Shown here one piece after another: positions 26,012-33,467 of a stretch of 64,000 bases of DNA (position 1 is its first letter; the number at the start of each line of letters is the position of its first letter). The notes beneath the pieces are model-generated. The model worked only from the letters and a program-made list of their open reading frames with translations. It had not been told where the DNA came from and did no database searches. The translations under genes and the position numbers were made by a program. The stretch is from Phenylobacterium glaciei (lineage in GTDB: Bacteria > Pseudomonadota > Alphaproteobacteria > Caulobacterales > Caulobacteraceae). The stretch lies in contig NZ_JAGSGD010000001.1 in assembly GCF_016772415.1 (NCBI RefSeq), forward strand, positions 3,373,501 through 3,437,500, written 5' to 3'.

Positions 26012-26227
26012 CCGCTCATCCCGGCGAAGGCCGGGACCCAGATTCATCCCGGGTGCTCAGGCCTGATCCAGGTTCGTGTTGTTCGTGAGGTTCGTGGTCA
26101 ATCTCATGAGCCTCCGCGGCGTCGCGGCTGGAAGAGTTGGAACCACGAACCTCACGAACGACACGAACGGGATCCTGATCAGAAGCTCATGTTGAATCTG
26201 GGTCCCGGCCTTCGCCGGGATGAGCGG
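26012..26227. repeat. Nested 216-bp palindrome with family-1 arms
   Basis: Outer arms of 35 bp (26012-26046 and 26193-26227, starting CCGCTCATCCCGGCGAAGG) are perfect inverted copies. An inner 27-bp pair (26072-26098 and 26142-26168) has one mismatch and consists of three GTTCGTG units. The outer arm matches the repeat at 29792 and 48220. The whole can form a very long hairpin just before an OmpA relic and a low-GC cassette. Confidence 0.85.
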
Positions 26228-26390
26228 ATTAGGGGTGGGATGAGCGGAATGCGGGATTCCGGCCCGGTCCGACCGATGCGCGGCCAGGAGGTCGGTCCAG
26301 CGCCAGGCGCCTGTGCCAAGCGCCAACCGCCCTGCCCCGGCGCCGTCGCCCGGGGATGACGGTTGGGGGTGGTGGATGTGGGTCGCTACC

Positions 26391-26557
26391 GATGCGCGGC
26401 GCGGGCCGAGGCGGTGCGGCGCTATCTGAGCCAGCAGGGCGTGGCCCTGAACCGCATGGCCACCATCAGCGACGGGGAAGAGACCCCGGTGGCCGACAAC
26501 ACCACCGCCGAGGGCCGGGCCCAGAACTGGCGCGTGGCCATCGTGGTCCTGAGCTAG
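26391..26557 (+). pseudogene. Relic of an OmpA-family C-terminal domain
   Basis: The frame reads RAEAVRRYLSQQGVALNRM and then the GEETPVADNTTAEGRAQN segment, ending in VAIVVLS and a stop. That is the last 50 or so residues of an OmpA/Pal peptidoglycan-binding domain. The usual NRRV reads NWRV and SYGE reads SDGE. No upstream domain or start is present, so it is a decayed remnant rather than a gene. Confidence 0.65.
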
Positions 26558-26605
26558 CGGGCGAGCGCGCGGCGGCCGGGGTGCGGGCCGTCGTGTGGGG
26601 AGAGC

Positions 26606-27250
26606 TTAAAGGCAGCCCAAGTCATTCAGCGCTACCCGAACGCGCTCCTCGAAGGCTCGGAACGACGCCGATCTACGAAGCTCAGCGAAACTTTGACGCT
26701 GAGCAATAGCGGGAAAGATTTGAGCAAGATCGATAGGTCGACGTCGACCACGAACCTGCGCAACCGCTTGTTGTAGTGTCGCCTTTGGATCTGGAAGCCG
26801 CTCGGCAGCTGCAGGGCTTGCTGGTAAGCCAATCGACGCGGCGGTCCCTGTGTAGCCCAATGTGGCGGTAATTGCGGCAGGGTCCGCGAGAATCCAGGCT
26901 TCAGTCTCATGTCGCGGCGCGATGACTATGCACCGATCGGTCGGCCACTCGCAGAGTCGCCGCATCTCCTCACAATACGCGGTTGATCGTTGCTCAATGC
27001 CTCTCTCGAGGGCGCGCCCCCCGGTGTCGGCATGAATGAAGACCAGGAAGAATGAGTCAGAGGTAGCGCATGCTTCCTTTGCAACGTCCTCGGGCCCAGC
27101 CCGCTTGAAGCGAATTGCAGGAAGCTGTGGAATGCTTGGCAGCTTCGTGCCCGCAACTACCAGATCCTCCATCAACCGAGGGATCAGGACGTTGTAGTAT
27201 GCAGCGTCTGTGTCACCCTCATATAGGACCGCCCAAGCTACGTAGGTCAT
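26606..27250 (-). CDS. TOPRIM-like DUF4276/RloB-type protein, second gene of an ATPase cassette
   Basis: The 214-residue protein begins with a TOPRIM-like acidic motif (VLYEGDTDAAYY, EG at 11-12, D13, D15), followed by LVFIHADTGG (about 69-78) and HETEAWILAD (about 114-123). This order of E, D and ExEAW motifs is that of DUF4276/RloB-type proteins, thought to be nucleases. Its start overlaps the ATPase stop by 4 bases. Codon choice is mixed and GC is clearly lower than in its neighbours. In a defence system this would be the effector; family membership and activity are inferred. Confidence 0.75.
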   Translation of the reverse strand: MTYVAWAVLYEGDTDAAYYNVLIPRLMEDLVVAGTKLPSIPQLPAIRFKRAGPEDVAKEACATSDSFFLVFIHADTGGRALERGIEQRSTAYCEEMRRLCEWPTDRCIVIAPRHETEAWILADPAAITATLGYTGTAASIGLPASPAAAERLPDPKATLQQAVAQVRGRRRPIDLAQIFPAIAQRQSFAELRRSASFRAFEERVRVALNDLGCL

Positions 27251-28581
27251 GCGGCGTCGGTGGGCTTCTGCAGCAGGCGCTCCACTTCCGTGCGAGTGAG
27301 ATAATGTTCCGGATCGAATAGGTCACTCTGTGAAGCGACCCCCGTCCGCATTCGAGTGCGGTTACTCTTCGCGCGGGTCTCGGCGTCGATTGTCATCACG
27401 CTGTCAGCAGCGACAATTTCCTCATCCTTGAGGGCTGCCATTACCTTCGGCGAGTGGGTATTTAGTAGAATCTGAAACGGTCGGTCGTCCCCTTCGGCGT
27501 GAACTTGGGCTGCGTTCCGCAGGAACTCGACCAGCATCGGTACGCGACCCTCGTGAACCCCATTTTCAGGTTCTTCGAAGCAGAGCGTACCTCTACGACG
27601 TGGGTCATCGAGAACAGTCAGCAGCGCGAGTAGCCTGAGCGTCCCGTCAGAAATGACGCGCGAACTAAAATTAAGGGAATCCGCAAAACCTAAGCTGAAT
27701 GAGAATTGACGCTGGCCGACGTCATTGCTTACCTCAAGGCGGCAAACAGACGGGATCAGCGACGAGAGATCAGCGGCAATGTCAGAGAGGACGCCCTCTG
27801 GCCTCATGTCCGTCGCCGTCTCGCTCTTTAGGTGCGCGAGCACAGCCGCCAAGTTTGATGCATCTGGCTTCAGAATGCGGTCCTCGAAACGGTCGTTAGT
27901 GCTGCGAGCCGCTTTTGGATTGATTTCTAGGAACCTGAGATCGGCGAGTGCCTCCCTCAACGCATAAAGATGGGGAAATTCTGCAGTAGTTACAGTCGAA
28001 AGCGCCGTTCTGGAAGCCTCAGTTAAGGATAGACTAATTGGTCGACCATGTTTCTGGCGGCCATCCTGCCTAATTTCTATGGCATCGTGGCTATCATTCA
28101 CTCGAATGAACGGACTAATCCGAGCGTTGTAGTTTATCTTCTGACTCTTCAGATAGGTCGCGCGATCATCACGACGAGCAATAGGAAAACAACGCTCGTC
28201 TCGCACGTACACACTTCTCGGCGACCCATCAGAGTCTCGCTTCAGCTCGAGCTTCAGTTCGTATCTGAGCCTTTGAGCCGGAATTTCGTACGTCCGCCCG
28301 AAGGCATCTGTACCCCGACGCTCAAGCAACACTTCGACTGCGAAAGACATGCAATCGGCGCTCTTAGTTGCAGTCTGTCGGAATAATTCCTCGGGTAGCC
28401 CCCTCAAGTCCTGCATGGCAGTCCTGATATCAACTTGCGCGAGGAGGGATAAAAATCTCAACGCATCGAACAGGTTGGACTTTCCGCTGGCATTTGGCCC
28501 GACAATGGCGGTGAAGGGCTGAAGATCCAGCGAGAAATGTTCGAACGTTTTGAAACCGTCGATCTCAATTCGCGTCAGCAT
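27247..28581 (-). CDS. OLD/RloA-type AAA (ABC-like) ATPase, first gene of a two-gene cassette
   Basis: The 444-residue protein opens with KTFEHFSLDLQPFTAIVGPN and Walker A GPNASGKSN (28-36). A signature-like SDGTLRLLALL lies near 310, Walker B CFEEPENGVH near 332 and the H-loop LLNTHSPKV near 372. This is the arrangement of AAA_21/OLD-type ATPases that pair with a TOPRIM nuclease. It is coupled by ATGA to the DUF4276-like gene. The DNA has lower GC and more varied codons than flanking genes, a sign of recent transfer. An anti-phage role is inferred. Confidence 0.85.
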   Translation of the reverse strand: MLTRIEIDGFKTFEHFSLDLQPFTAIVGPNASGKSNLFDALRFLSLLAQVDIRTAMQDLRGLPEELFRQTATKSADCMSFAVEVLLERRGTDAFGRTYEIPAQRLRYELKLELKRDSDGSPRSVYVRDERCFPIARRDDRATYLKSQKINYNARISPFIRVNDSHDAIEIRQDGRQKHGRPISLSLTEASRTALSTVTTAEFPHLYALREALADLRFLEINPKAARSTNDRFEDRILKPDASNLAAVLAHLKSETATDMRPEGVLSDIAADLSSLIPSVCRLEVSNDVGQRQFSFSLGFADSLNFSSRVISDGTLRLLALLTVLDDPRRRGTLCFEEPENGVHEGRVPMLVEFLRNAAQVHAEGDDRPFQILLNTHSPKVMAALKDEEIVAADSVMTIDAETRAKSNRTRMRTGVASQSDLFDPEHYLTRTEVERLLQKPTDAA

Positions 28582-28616
28582 AATAGATTGCTAGTTGCTG
28601 ACGGGCGGCATGACAA
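28579..28616 (-). promoter_or_regulatory. Candidate leaderless promoter of the ATPase cassette
   Basis: Reverse-strand TTGTCA (complement of 28611-28616) and TAGCAA (28588-28593) have a 17-base spacer. The -10 box ends only 6 bases before the ATG at 28581, so transcription would start at or beside the start codon. No ribosome site is seen. The -10 box is a weak match, so this stays tentative. Confidence 0.35.
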
Positions 28617-28701
28617 CGCTTACGGCGTAGGTCACCGAATTGCTGGTAAAATTTCTCCGAGAGGATATCGCACCAACCCGGTTCCCCCAGTGTCAACGCC
28701 C

Positions 28702-29166
28702 CTACAGCCCCTTCTCCATGAACACGTTCGTCTCGTGCTCGCGGTGCTGCGCGAAGGCCGCCCTCCGAACATAGCCGTTGCGTTCGTAGACCCGCAGCGC
28801 GGCGGGCTGCCGGGGGCCGCAGCGGAGCAGGAGGGTTTGTGCGCCCTTGGTGCGGGCGGCGGCTTCCAGGGCGGCCAGGATCTGGTCGGCGAGGCCCGCG
28901 CCGCGGTGGGCGGGGCGGACGTACATGCGGACGATCTCGAGGGCTTGCGGACCCTCCATGGGGGCCAGGCCGCCGCAGGCCGCGGGCTGGCCGTCGATGC
29001 GGGCCACCAGGAAGGCGCCGAAGGCCGCCAGGCTGTCGAGGGTCCAGGGGGCGGGCGCGTCGTCTTCGTCCTCGGGGTAGAGGTCTTCCAGGTCGATGAC
29101 GAGTTCGGCGATCATGGCGGCGACGGCCGGGTCGCGGGGGTCTTCAAGGGCGAGGGTCGTCGTCAT
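28702..29166 (-). CDS. GNAT family N-acetyltransferase
   Basis: The 154-residue protein has the GNAT acetyl-CoA site VRMYVRPAHRGAGLADQILA (about 82-101) and the PAALRVYERNGYVRR tail. The acceptor is unknown. I chose ATG at 29166 because the sequence before it is not GNAT-like and runs into the next gene on the other strand. The low-GC cassette ends close to this gene's 3' end. Confidence 0.85.
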   Translation of the reverse strand: MTTTLALEDPRDPAVAAMIAELVIDLEDLYPEDEDDAPAPWTLDSLAAFGAFLVARIDGQPAACGGLAPMEGPQALEIVRMYVRPAHRGAGLADQILAALEAAARTKGAQTLLLRCGPRQPAALRVYERNGYVRRAAFAQHREHETNVFMEKGL

Positions 29167-29248
29167 GGCATGAGGGTGCATGCCGTCGGGCGTGGAGTCA
29201 CGCGACGGCCGCGCTTGATCGGGGGGCGGCGCGCGATATGGTTTTGGC

Positions 29249-29782
29249 ATGACCCAAGCCCCCGTCCTCGTCATCGACCTGCAGACCGGCATGTTCGACG
29301 GCGTCCATGAGCCGCCGATCCATGACGCCGAGACCCTGGTGGCCCGCACGCGGGCGGTGACGGCGTGGGCGCGGGCCCAGGGCCATCCGGTGGCCTTTGT
29401 CCGGCACGACGGTCCGGGCGGTGATCCGCTGGCCCGCGGGCAGCCGGGCTGGCCGGTGTGGCCGGCCCTGGGGCAGGCGGCCGATGAGCCGACCTTCGAC
29501 AAGAGCGTCGGCGACGCCTTCAGCAACCCGGCGCTCGGCGCCTGGATCGCCGGGCTGGGCGCCGATGAGGTGGTGCTGCTGGGCGCCCAGACCGATCACT
29601 GTGTGGCCGCGACGTGCAAGGGCGCGCTGGCGGCGGGGCTGAAGGTGACGGTGGTGGCCGACGCGCACGGCACCTGGGACTATGGCGGCGAGACCGCGCC
29701 GCAGATCATCGCGCGGCACAACGCGGCGTTCGCCCAGGCCGGGGCGCGGGTGGTGACCACGGCGGACCTGACGGGGGGCTGA
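29249..29782 (+). CDS. Isochorismatase-like cysteine hydrolase
   Basis: The 177-residue protein has the full catalytic triad of the family: Asp10 in VLVIDLQTGMF, Lys85 in FDKSVGDAF and Cys118 in GAQTDHCVAATC. Members hydrolyse amides or vinyl ethers such as nicotinamide or isochorismate. No partner gene points to a substrate. It is followed at once by a family-1 repeat. Confidence 0.87.
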   Translation: MTQAPVLVIDLQTGMFDGVHEPPIHDAETLVARTRAVTAWARAQGHPVAFVRHDGPGGDPLARGQPGWPVWPALGQAADEPTFDKSVGDAFSNPALGAWIAGLGADEVVLLGAQTDHCVAATCKGALAAGLKVTVVADAHGTWDYGGETAPQIIARHNAAFAQAGARVVTTADLTGG

Positions 29783-29791
29783 CCCCCTCCC

Positions 29792-29880
29792 CCGCTCACC
29801 CCGGCGCAGGCCGGGATCCAGGTGAAACCCACGAAGCGCTCCGAGTGAATCTGGGTCCCGGCCTGCGCCGGGATGAGCGG
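29792..29880. repeat. Family-1 palindromic repeat, 89-bp copy
   Basis: Arms of 30 bp (29792-29821, 29851-29880) start CCGCTCACCCCGGCGCAGG and end GCCGGGATGAGCGG. They match the outer arms of the element at 26012 with base-pair-preserving changes (GAAGG versus GCAGG). The centre differs from the other copies. Confidence 0.8.
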
Positions 29881-29938
29881 TTTTGGGGGTGGCAAGTCGG
29901 TGCTAGCCTGCTCCCAACAACAGATCAGGGAGGGCGGC

Positions 29939-30733
29939 ATGAGCGCGCTGGTGAAGGTTTCCGACGACGGGCATGTGCGGACGATCGCGCTGAACCGGCC
30001 CGAGAAGATGAATGCACTGAGCCAGGAGCTGGCCTGGGGCGTGGTGGCCGCCGTTGACGAGGCGGCGAAGGACGACAATGTCTGGGTCGTCGCCATCACC
30101 GGAACCGGCTCGGCCTTCTGCGCCGGGCTGGACCTGTCGGGCGCAGAGCCCTATTCGCCGCATCCGGCCATGACCGCCCAGCTGGACGACATCAGCTGGG
30201 TCGGCCAGTTCCTGCTGTCGATCCGCAAGCGCTGCGACAAGCCGGTGGTGGGCGGGATCAATGGCGTGGCGGTGGGGGCGGGCCTGGGCCTGGCCATGGC
30301 CACCGACGTGCGGCTGATCAGCTCCAGCGCGCGGTTGATGGCCGGCTACACCCGCATCGGCGGCTCGCCGGACGCGGGGCTGACCATCACCCTGCCCCAG
30401 GTCATGGGCTATGAGCGGGCCATGCGCTTCATGATGGAGAACCGCACGGTCACCGGGGCGCAGGCCATCGACTGGGGCATGGCCGGCGAGGTGGTGGACG
30501 AGGCCTCTTTCGACACGCGGCTGGCGGAATACTGCGCCTCGCTGTGCGAGTGGTCGCCCATCACCCTGCGCCTGCTGAAGCGCGGCATGGTGAAGTCCTC
30601 GGAGAGCCACGACATGGAGCAGCAGCTCCGCTACGAGGTCTCCAACATCGGCCGCGCCTTTTCCAGCCAGGACGGCAAGGAGGCCCGCGCCGCCTTCCTG
30701 GAAAAGCGCAAGCCGGTGTTCACCGGGCGGTAG
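29939..30733 (+). CDS. Enoyl-CoA hydratase/isomerase family protein
   Basis: The 264-residue crotonase-fold protein has the oxyanion-hole segments GTGSAFCAGLDLSG (about 60) and PVVGGINGVAVGAGLGLAMA (about 101-120). A GGGAGGG precedes the ATG at 29939. The reaction could be enoyl-CoA hydration or isomerisation in acyl-CoA breakdown. The 3' end overlaps a converging gene by 14 bases. Confidence 0.87.
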   Translation: MSALVKVSDDGHVRTIALNRPEKMNALSQELAWGVVAAVDEAAKDDNVWVVAITGTGSAFCAGLDLSGAEPYSPHPAMTAQLDDISWVGQFLLSIRKRCDKPVVGGINGVAVGAGLGLAMATDVRLISSSARLMAGYTRIGGSPDAGLTITLPQVMGYERAMRFMMENRTVTGAQAIDWGMAGEVVDEASFDTRLAEYCASLCEWSPITLRLLKRGMVKSSESHDMEQQLRYEVSNIGRAFSSQDGKEARAAFLEKRKPVFTGR

Positions 30734-31841
30734 GGGCCGCAGGCGCGGGCGCGGGGACCAGCTCGCCCATCACGGCCCGCAGAACCTTGACCTGCGCGGC
30801 CTCGGTTCCCTCGCTGGCGGAGTTGGCGGCGACCAGGACGCCCGACTGCAGGTCGGGGAGCAGGCCGATCAGGGCGTTCCAGTAGCCGTTGGAGCCCGAG
30901 TGCGAGAGCATGCGGGTCGGCGCCCCCTTGGGCCAGGTGCGCACGCCCCAGCCGAGCGCGGCGTTGGTGTCGCCCTGAGGGGTGTGCAGCAGGCGGTAGG
31001 TCGCAGGCTTCAGCAGCTTGCCGCGCCCCTGCTCGCCGGCCATCTGGTCGATGGCGAAGAGGGCCCAGTCGGCCAGGGTCAGGCGCACTTCGCCGGCCGG
31101 GGCGACGAGGCGGGGATTGTCGGACTTCAGGCCGGTGAGCGGCTTGCCGTCCAGGTGGCCCAGCACCTCGCCGGGCTTGGCAAGTTCGTAGCTGGTGCGC
31201 ATGCCGAGCGGGGCGAACACCTCCTGCCGCATCAGGGTCTCGAAGGGCTTGCCTGTGGCGCGCTCGGCGATGGCGCCGGCCAGGACGTAGCCACTGTTGG
31301 AATAGGAGCTCTCAGCCCGAGCCGGGCCGATGGGCGCCTCGTTCAGCACCAGCTTGGCGAACTCGGCGCGCTGCACCGGCAGAGGCCGGGTGTCGGCGAA
31401 CGCTGAGGCCAGCAGCCCCGCGTCGACGGTGTCGTCGAGGTCGCGCAGGCCCGCGCGGTGGGAGAGCAGCTCCAGCAGGGTGACGTCCTGGAATTCCGGC
31501 CGCATCGGGGTGTCGGGGAGCAGGGTTTTCAGCGGCGTGGTCCAGGAGAGGACCCCGCGCTCCACCAGCCGGGCGATCATCGTGGCGGTCATGGCCTTGG
31601 CGTCGGAGCCGATGTGCCAGGCGTCGGTGAGCCGTGCGGGATCAGGGGAGCCCACGGCGCGGACGCCGCGCACGGCCTGGCCCTCCACCTTGCCGTCACG
31701 GATCACCAGCACGGTCATGGCCGGGATGGCGGGGTCCTGCAGGGCGCTGGTCAGCAGGGCGTCGAGGTCGGCGGCGGCGGCGGGGATCGGCGCGGCGAGC
31801 AGGGCGGCGGCGAAGGCGAGCGCGATGCGGAGCTTGTTCAT
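30720..31841 (-). CDS. Serine beta-lactamase-like hydrolase (class C type)
   Basis: The 373-residue protein has a clear signal peptide (MNKLRIALAFAAALLAAPIP, cut near AAAAD). The penicillin-binding fold motifs are SDAK (79-82), YSN (in YSNSGY) and HSG (in LSHSGSNG). Such proteins are periplasmic esterases, D-aminopeptidases or lactamases. Nothing in the sequence selects among these. No AmpR regulator gene is nearby, so a resistance role is not supported. Confidence 0.85.
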   Translation of the reverse strand: MNKLRIALAFAAALLAAPIPAAAADLDALLTSALQDPAIPAMTVLVIRDGKVEGQAVRGVRAVGSPDPARLTDAWHIGSDAKAMTATMIARLVERGVLSWTTPLKTLLPDTPMRPEFQDVTLLELLSHRAGLRDLDDTVDAGLLASAFADTRPLPVQRAEFAKLVLNEAPIGPARAESSYSNSGYVLAGAIAERATGKPFETLMRQEVFAPLGMRTSYELAKPGEVLGHLDGKPLTGLKSDNPRLVAPAGEVRLTLADWALFAIDQMAGEQGRGKLLKPATYRLLHTPQGDTNAALGWGVRTWPKGAPTRMLSHSGSNGYWNALIGLLPDLQSGVLVAANSASEGTEAAQVKVLRAVMGELVPAPAPAAPTAR

Positions 31842-31861
31842 ATAACAGTTCTATCTGAAAT

Positions 31862-32560
31862 TCAGGCGCGGGGCACGCGGATCAGGCCGACGCCGGTGGC
31901 GATCAGCCAGAGGGTCAGGGCCAGGAAGCCTGCGATGGTGGTGAGCGCGAAGGCCTCACCGGAGACTCCGAGCGCGACGGCCGGGCCTTCCGCCGCCCCG
32001 GCGAGCAGCAGGGCGGTGGTGGTGAGGCCCAGCAGGCCGGCGATGGTGCGCCGCTCAGCCCGCTGCAGCAGGGCGACCTGCAGGACGAAGGCCGCGGTGA
32101 GCAGCTGGCCCAGATGCTCTCCGATGGCGACGCCGCCCCAGGCGTTGAGCAGGTCGAAGGCGTGCTCGGCCGACAGCCGCGCCTCCGGCGAACCGGTCAG
32201 GTGGGCCTCCGCCAGGGCCGGGACGGCGAACACCCAGCGCGACAGACCGATGGCCTGGGCCAGGCCCGCCAGGGCGCCGCTCACCGCCGCGCCCACGGCC
32301 AGGGCCGGGCGTGCGGTCAGCCGCTGCGGGGTGATGGCCAGCGCGGTGGCCAGCGGGACCATGGCCAGGGCCGCCAGCATGAAGCCTATCCAGGCCAGGA
32401 CCAGCGGCGGCCCGCCGGCGGCGAACAGGTCCAGCGCGTCCGCGGCCGGCCGGCGCAGGATGGCCGGATATTCATAGAGCGAGGCGAGCGCCGCGTAGGG
32501 GATGTTGAAGCCGACGGCGAGGGCTATGGCCGCCAAGCCGGTGATCGTCTGTCCGCGCAT
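31862..32560 (-). CDS. DUF4386-like membrane protein
   Basis: The 232-residue protein has about seven membrane segments and a conserved GGVAIGEHLGQLLTAAFVL, which resembles DUF4386. I chose the ATG at 32560 since GGAGACC lies 7 bases before it. It is divergent from a TetR gene, with two operator copies in between, so it is the probable target of that regulator. Function is unknown. Confidence 0.75.
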   Translation of the reverse strand: MRGQTITGLAAIALAVGFNIPYAALASLYEYPAILRRPAADALDLFAAGGPPLVLAWIGFMLAALAMVPLATALAITPQRLTARPALAVGAAVSGALAGLAQAIGLSRWVFAVPALAEAHLTGSPEARLSAEHAFDLLNAWGGVAIGEHLGQLLTAAFVLQVALLQRAERRTIAGLLGLTTTALLLAGAAEGPAVALGVSGEAFALTTIAGFLALTLWLIATGVGLIRVPRA

Positions 32561-32593
32561 CTCTAGGTCTCCAGTTGGTGACAACGGCAAATA

Positions 32594-32638
32594 TCACCGA
32601 CCGGTGACATGTCAACACGATTTATCACCGACCGGTGA
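32594..32638. promoter_or_regulatory. Twin TetR operators
   Basis: TCACCGACCGGTGA occurs twice (32594-32607 and 32625-32638), each a 6-2-6 inverted repeat, with starts 31 bp apart (about three helical turns). It lies between a divergent membrane-protein gene and a TetR gene. Two dimers on one face is the natural reading. Confidence 0.65.
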
Positions 32639-32670
32639 CAACGCGCCGGAATCGGCGCTTAGCTGGCGCC

Positions 32671-33279
32671 ATGGCCACCGACCCGAAAAGCCGCGACCGC
32701 GCGAAGACACAGACCGCCATCGTGGCGGCGGCGCGCGACGTGCTGGCCCGGGACGGCTTCCAGGGGTTCGGGATCAATGCGGTGGCCCGGGCGGCGGGCT
32801 GCGACAAGCAGCTGATCTATCGCTACTTCGGCGGGCTGGAGGGACTGGTGGACGCGCTGGGCGCCGACTTCGCCACCTGGCTGGAGGACAGCCTGGGGCC
32901 GGCCACCCCCGCCGCCACCTATGGCGAGCTTTCGGAGCGGCTCATCCTGGGGTTCATGGAGGCGCTGCGGGGCAATGTCCTGGTGCAGAGGATCGCCGCC
33001 TGGGAGATCGCCGACCCCTCCCCGCTGGTGGCCCGCCTGACCGTGGCGCGGGGCGGCGCCATGATGGCCTGGATGGCCAAGACGCGGGGCGACCTGGTTC
33101 CACCGGCAGGTGTCGACGCCCCGGCCCTGAACCTCTTCCTGATCGCCGGCGTGCAGCAGCTGGTGCTGTCATCAGCCGCTGTCGGCAGCTTCTCCGGCGT
33201 GCCGCTGAAGAGCGACGCCGACTGGGATCGGGTGCGGGCCGCCGCCGTGCGGATCATCCGGGCGGTGTATGGGGCTTAG
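32671..33279 (+). CDS. TetR family transcriptional regulator
   Basis: The 202-residue protein has the HTH GFGINAVARAAGCDKQLIYR (about 28-47) followed by YFGGLEGLV, then a C-terminal ligand domain. I chose ATG at 32671 because the upstream frame overlaps the second operator. It probably represses itself and the divergent DUF4386-type gene through the twin sites at 32594-32638. The ligand is unknown. Confidence 0.88.
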   Translation: MATDPKSRDRAKTQTAIVAAARDVLARDGFQGFGINAVARAAGCDKQLIYRYFGGLEGLVDALGADFATWLEDSLGPATPAATYGELSERLILGFMEALRGNVLVQRIAAWEIADPSPLVARLTVARGGAMMAWMAKTRGDLVPPAGVDAPALNLFLIAGVQQLVLSSAAVGSFSGVPLKSDADWDRVRAAAVRIIRAVYGA

Positions 33280-33302
33280 GCCACCCCACAAATCCTCTTG
33301 AA

Positions 33303-33427
33303 CGTCATGGCCGGGCTTGTCCCGGCCACCCATGATCTCCGTCGTTCAGCAAGCTGACCTGGCATTGGCCGCGGGGCCTGCGGTCAGGCGGAGATCATGG
33401 GTCCCCGGGATAAGCCCGGGGATGACG
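33303..33427. repeat. Family-2 125-bp palindromic repeat, copy 1 (inverted)
   Basis: The ends are CGTCATGGCCGGG and CCCGGGGATGACG, and each arm contains its own mini-hairpin (GGCCGGG/CCCGGCC left, CCCCGGG/CCCGGGG right). The centre carries GTTCAGCAAGCTGACCT. Copies at 44367 and 56799 have the same length, in the opposite orientation. Confidence 0.85.
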
Positions 33428-33467
33428 GATGTTTGGCCCCGCCGCCGACGCGCGCCCGCCGAGGCCC

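Noticed and set aside
30720..31841. Antibiotic-resistance beta-lactamase
   Set aside because: The fold is shared by many esterases and peptidases; there is no AmpR or linked resistance gene.
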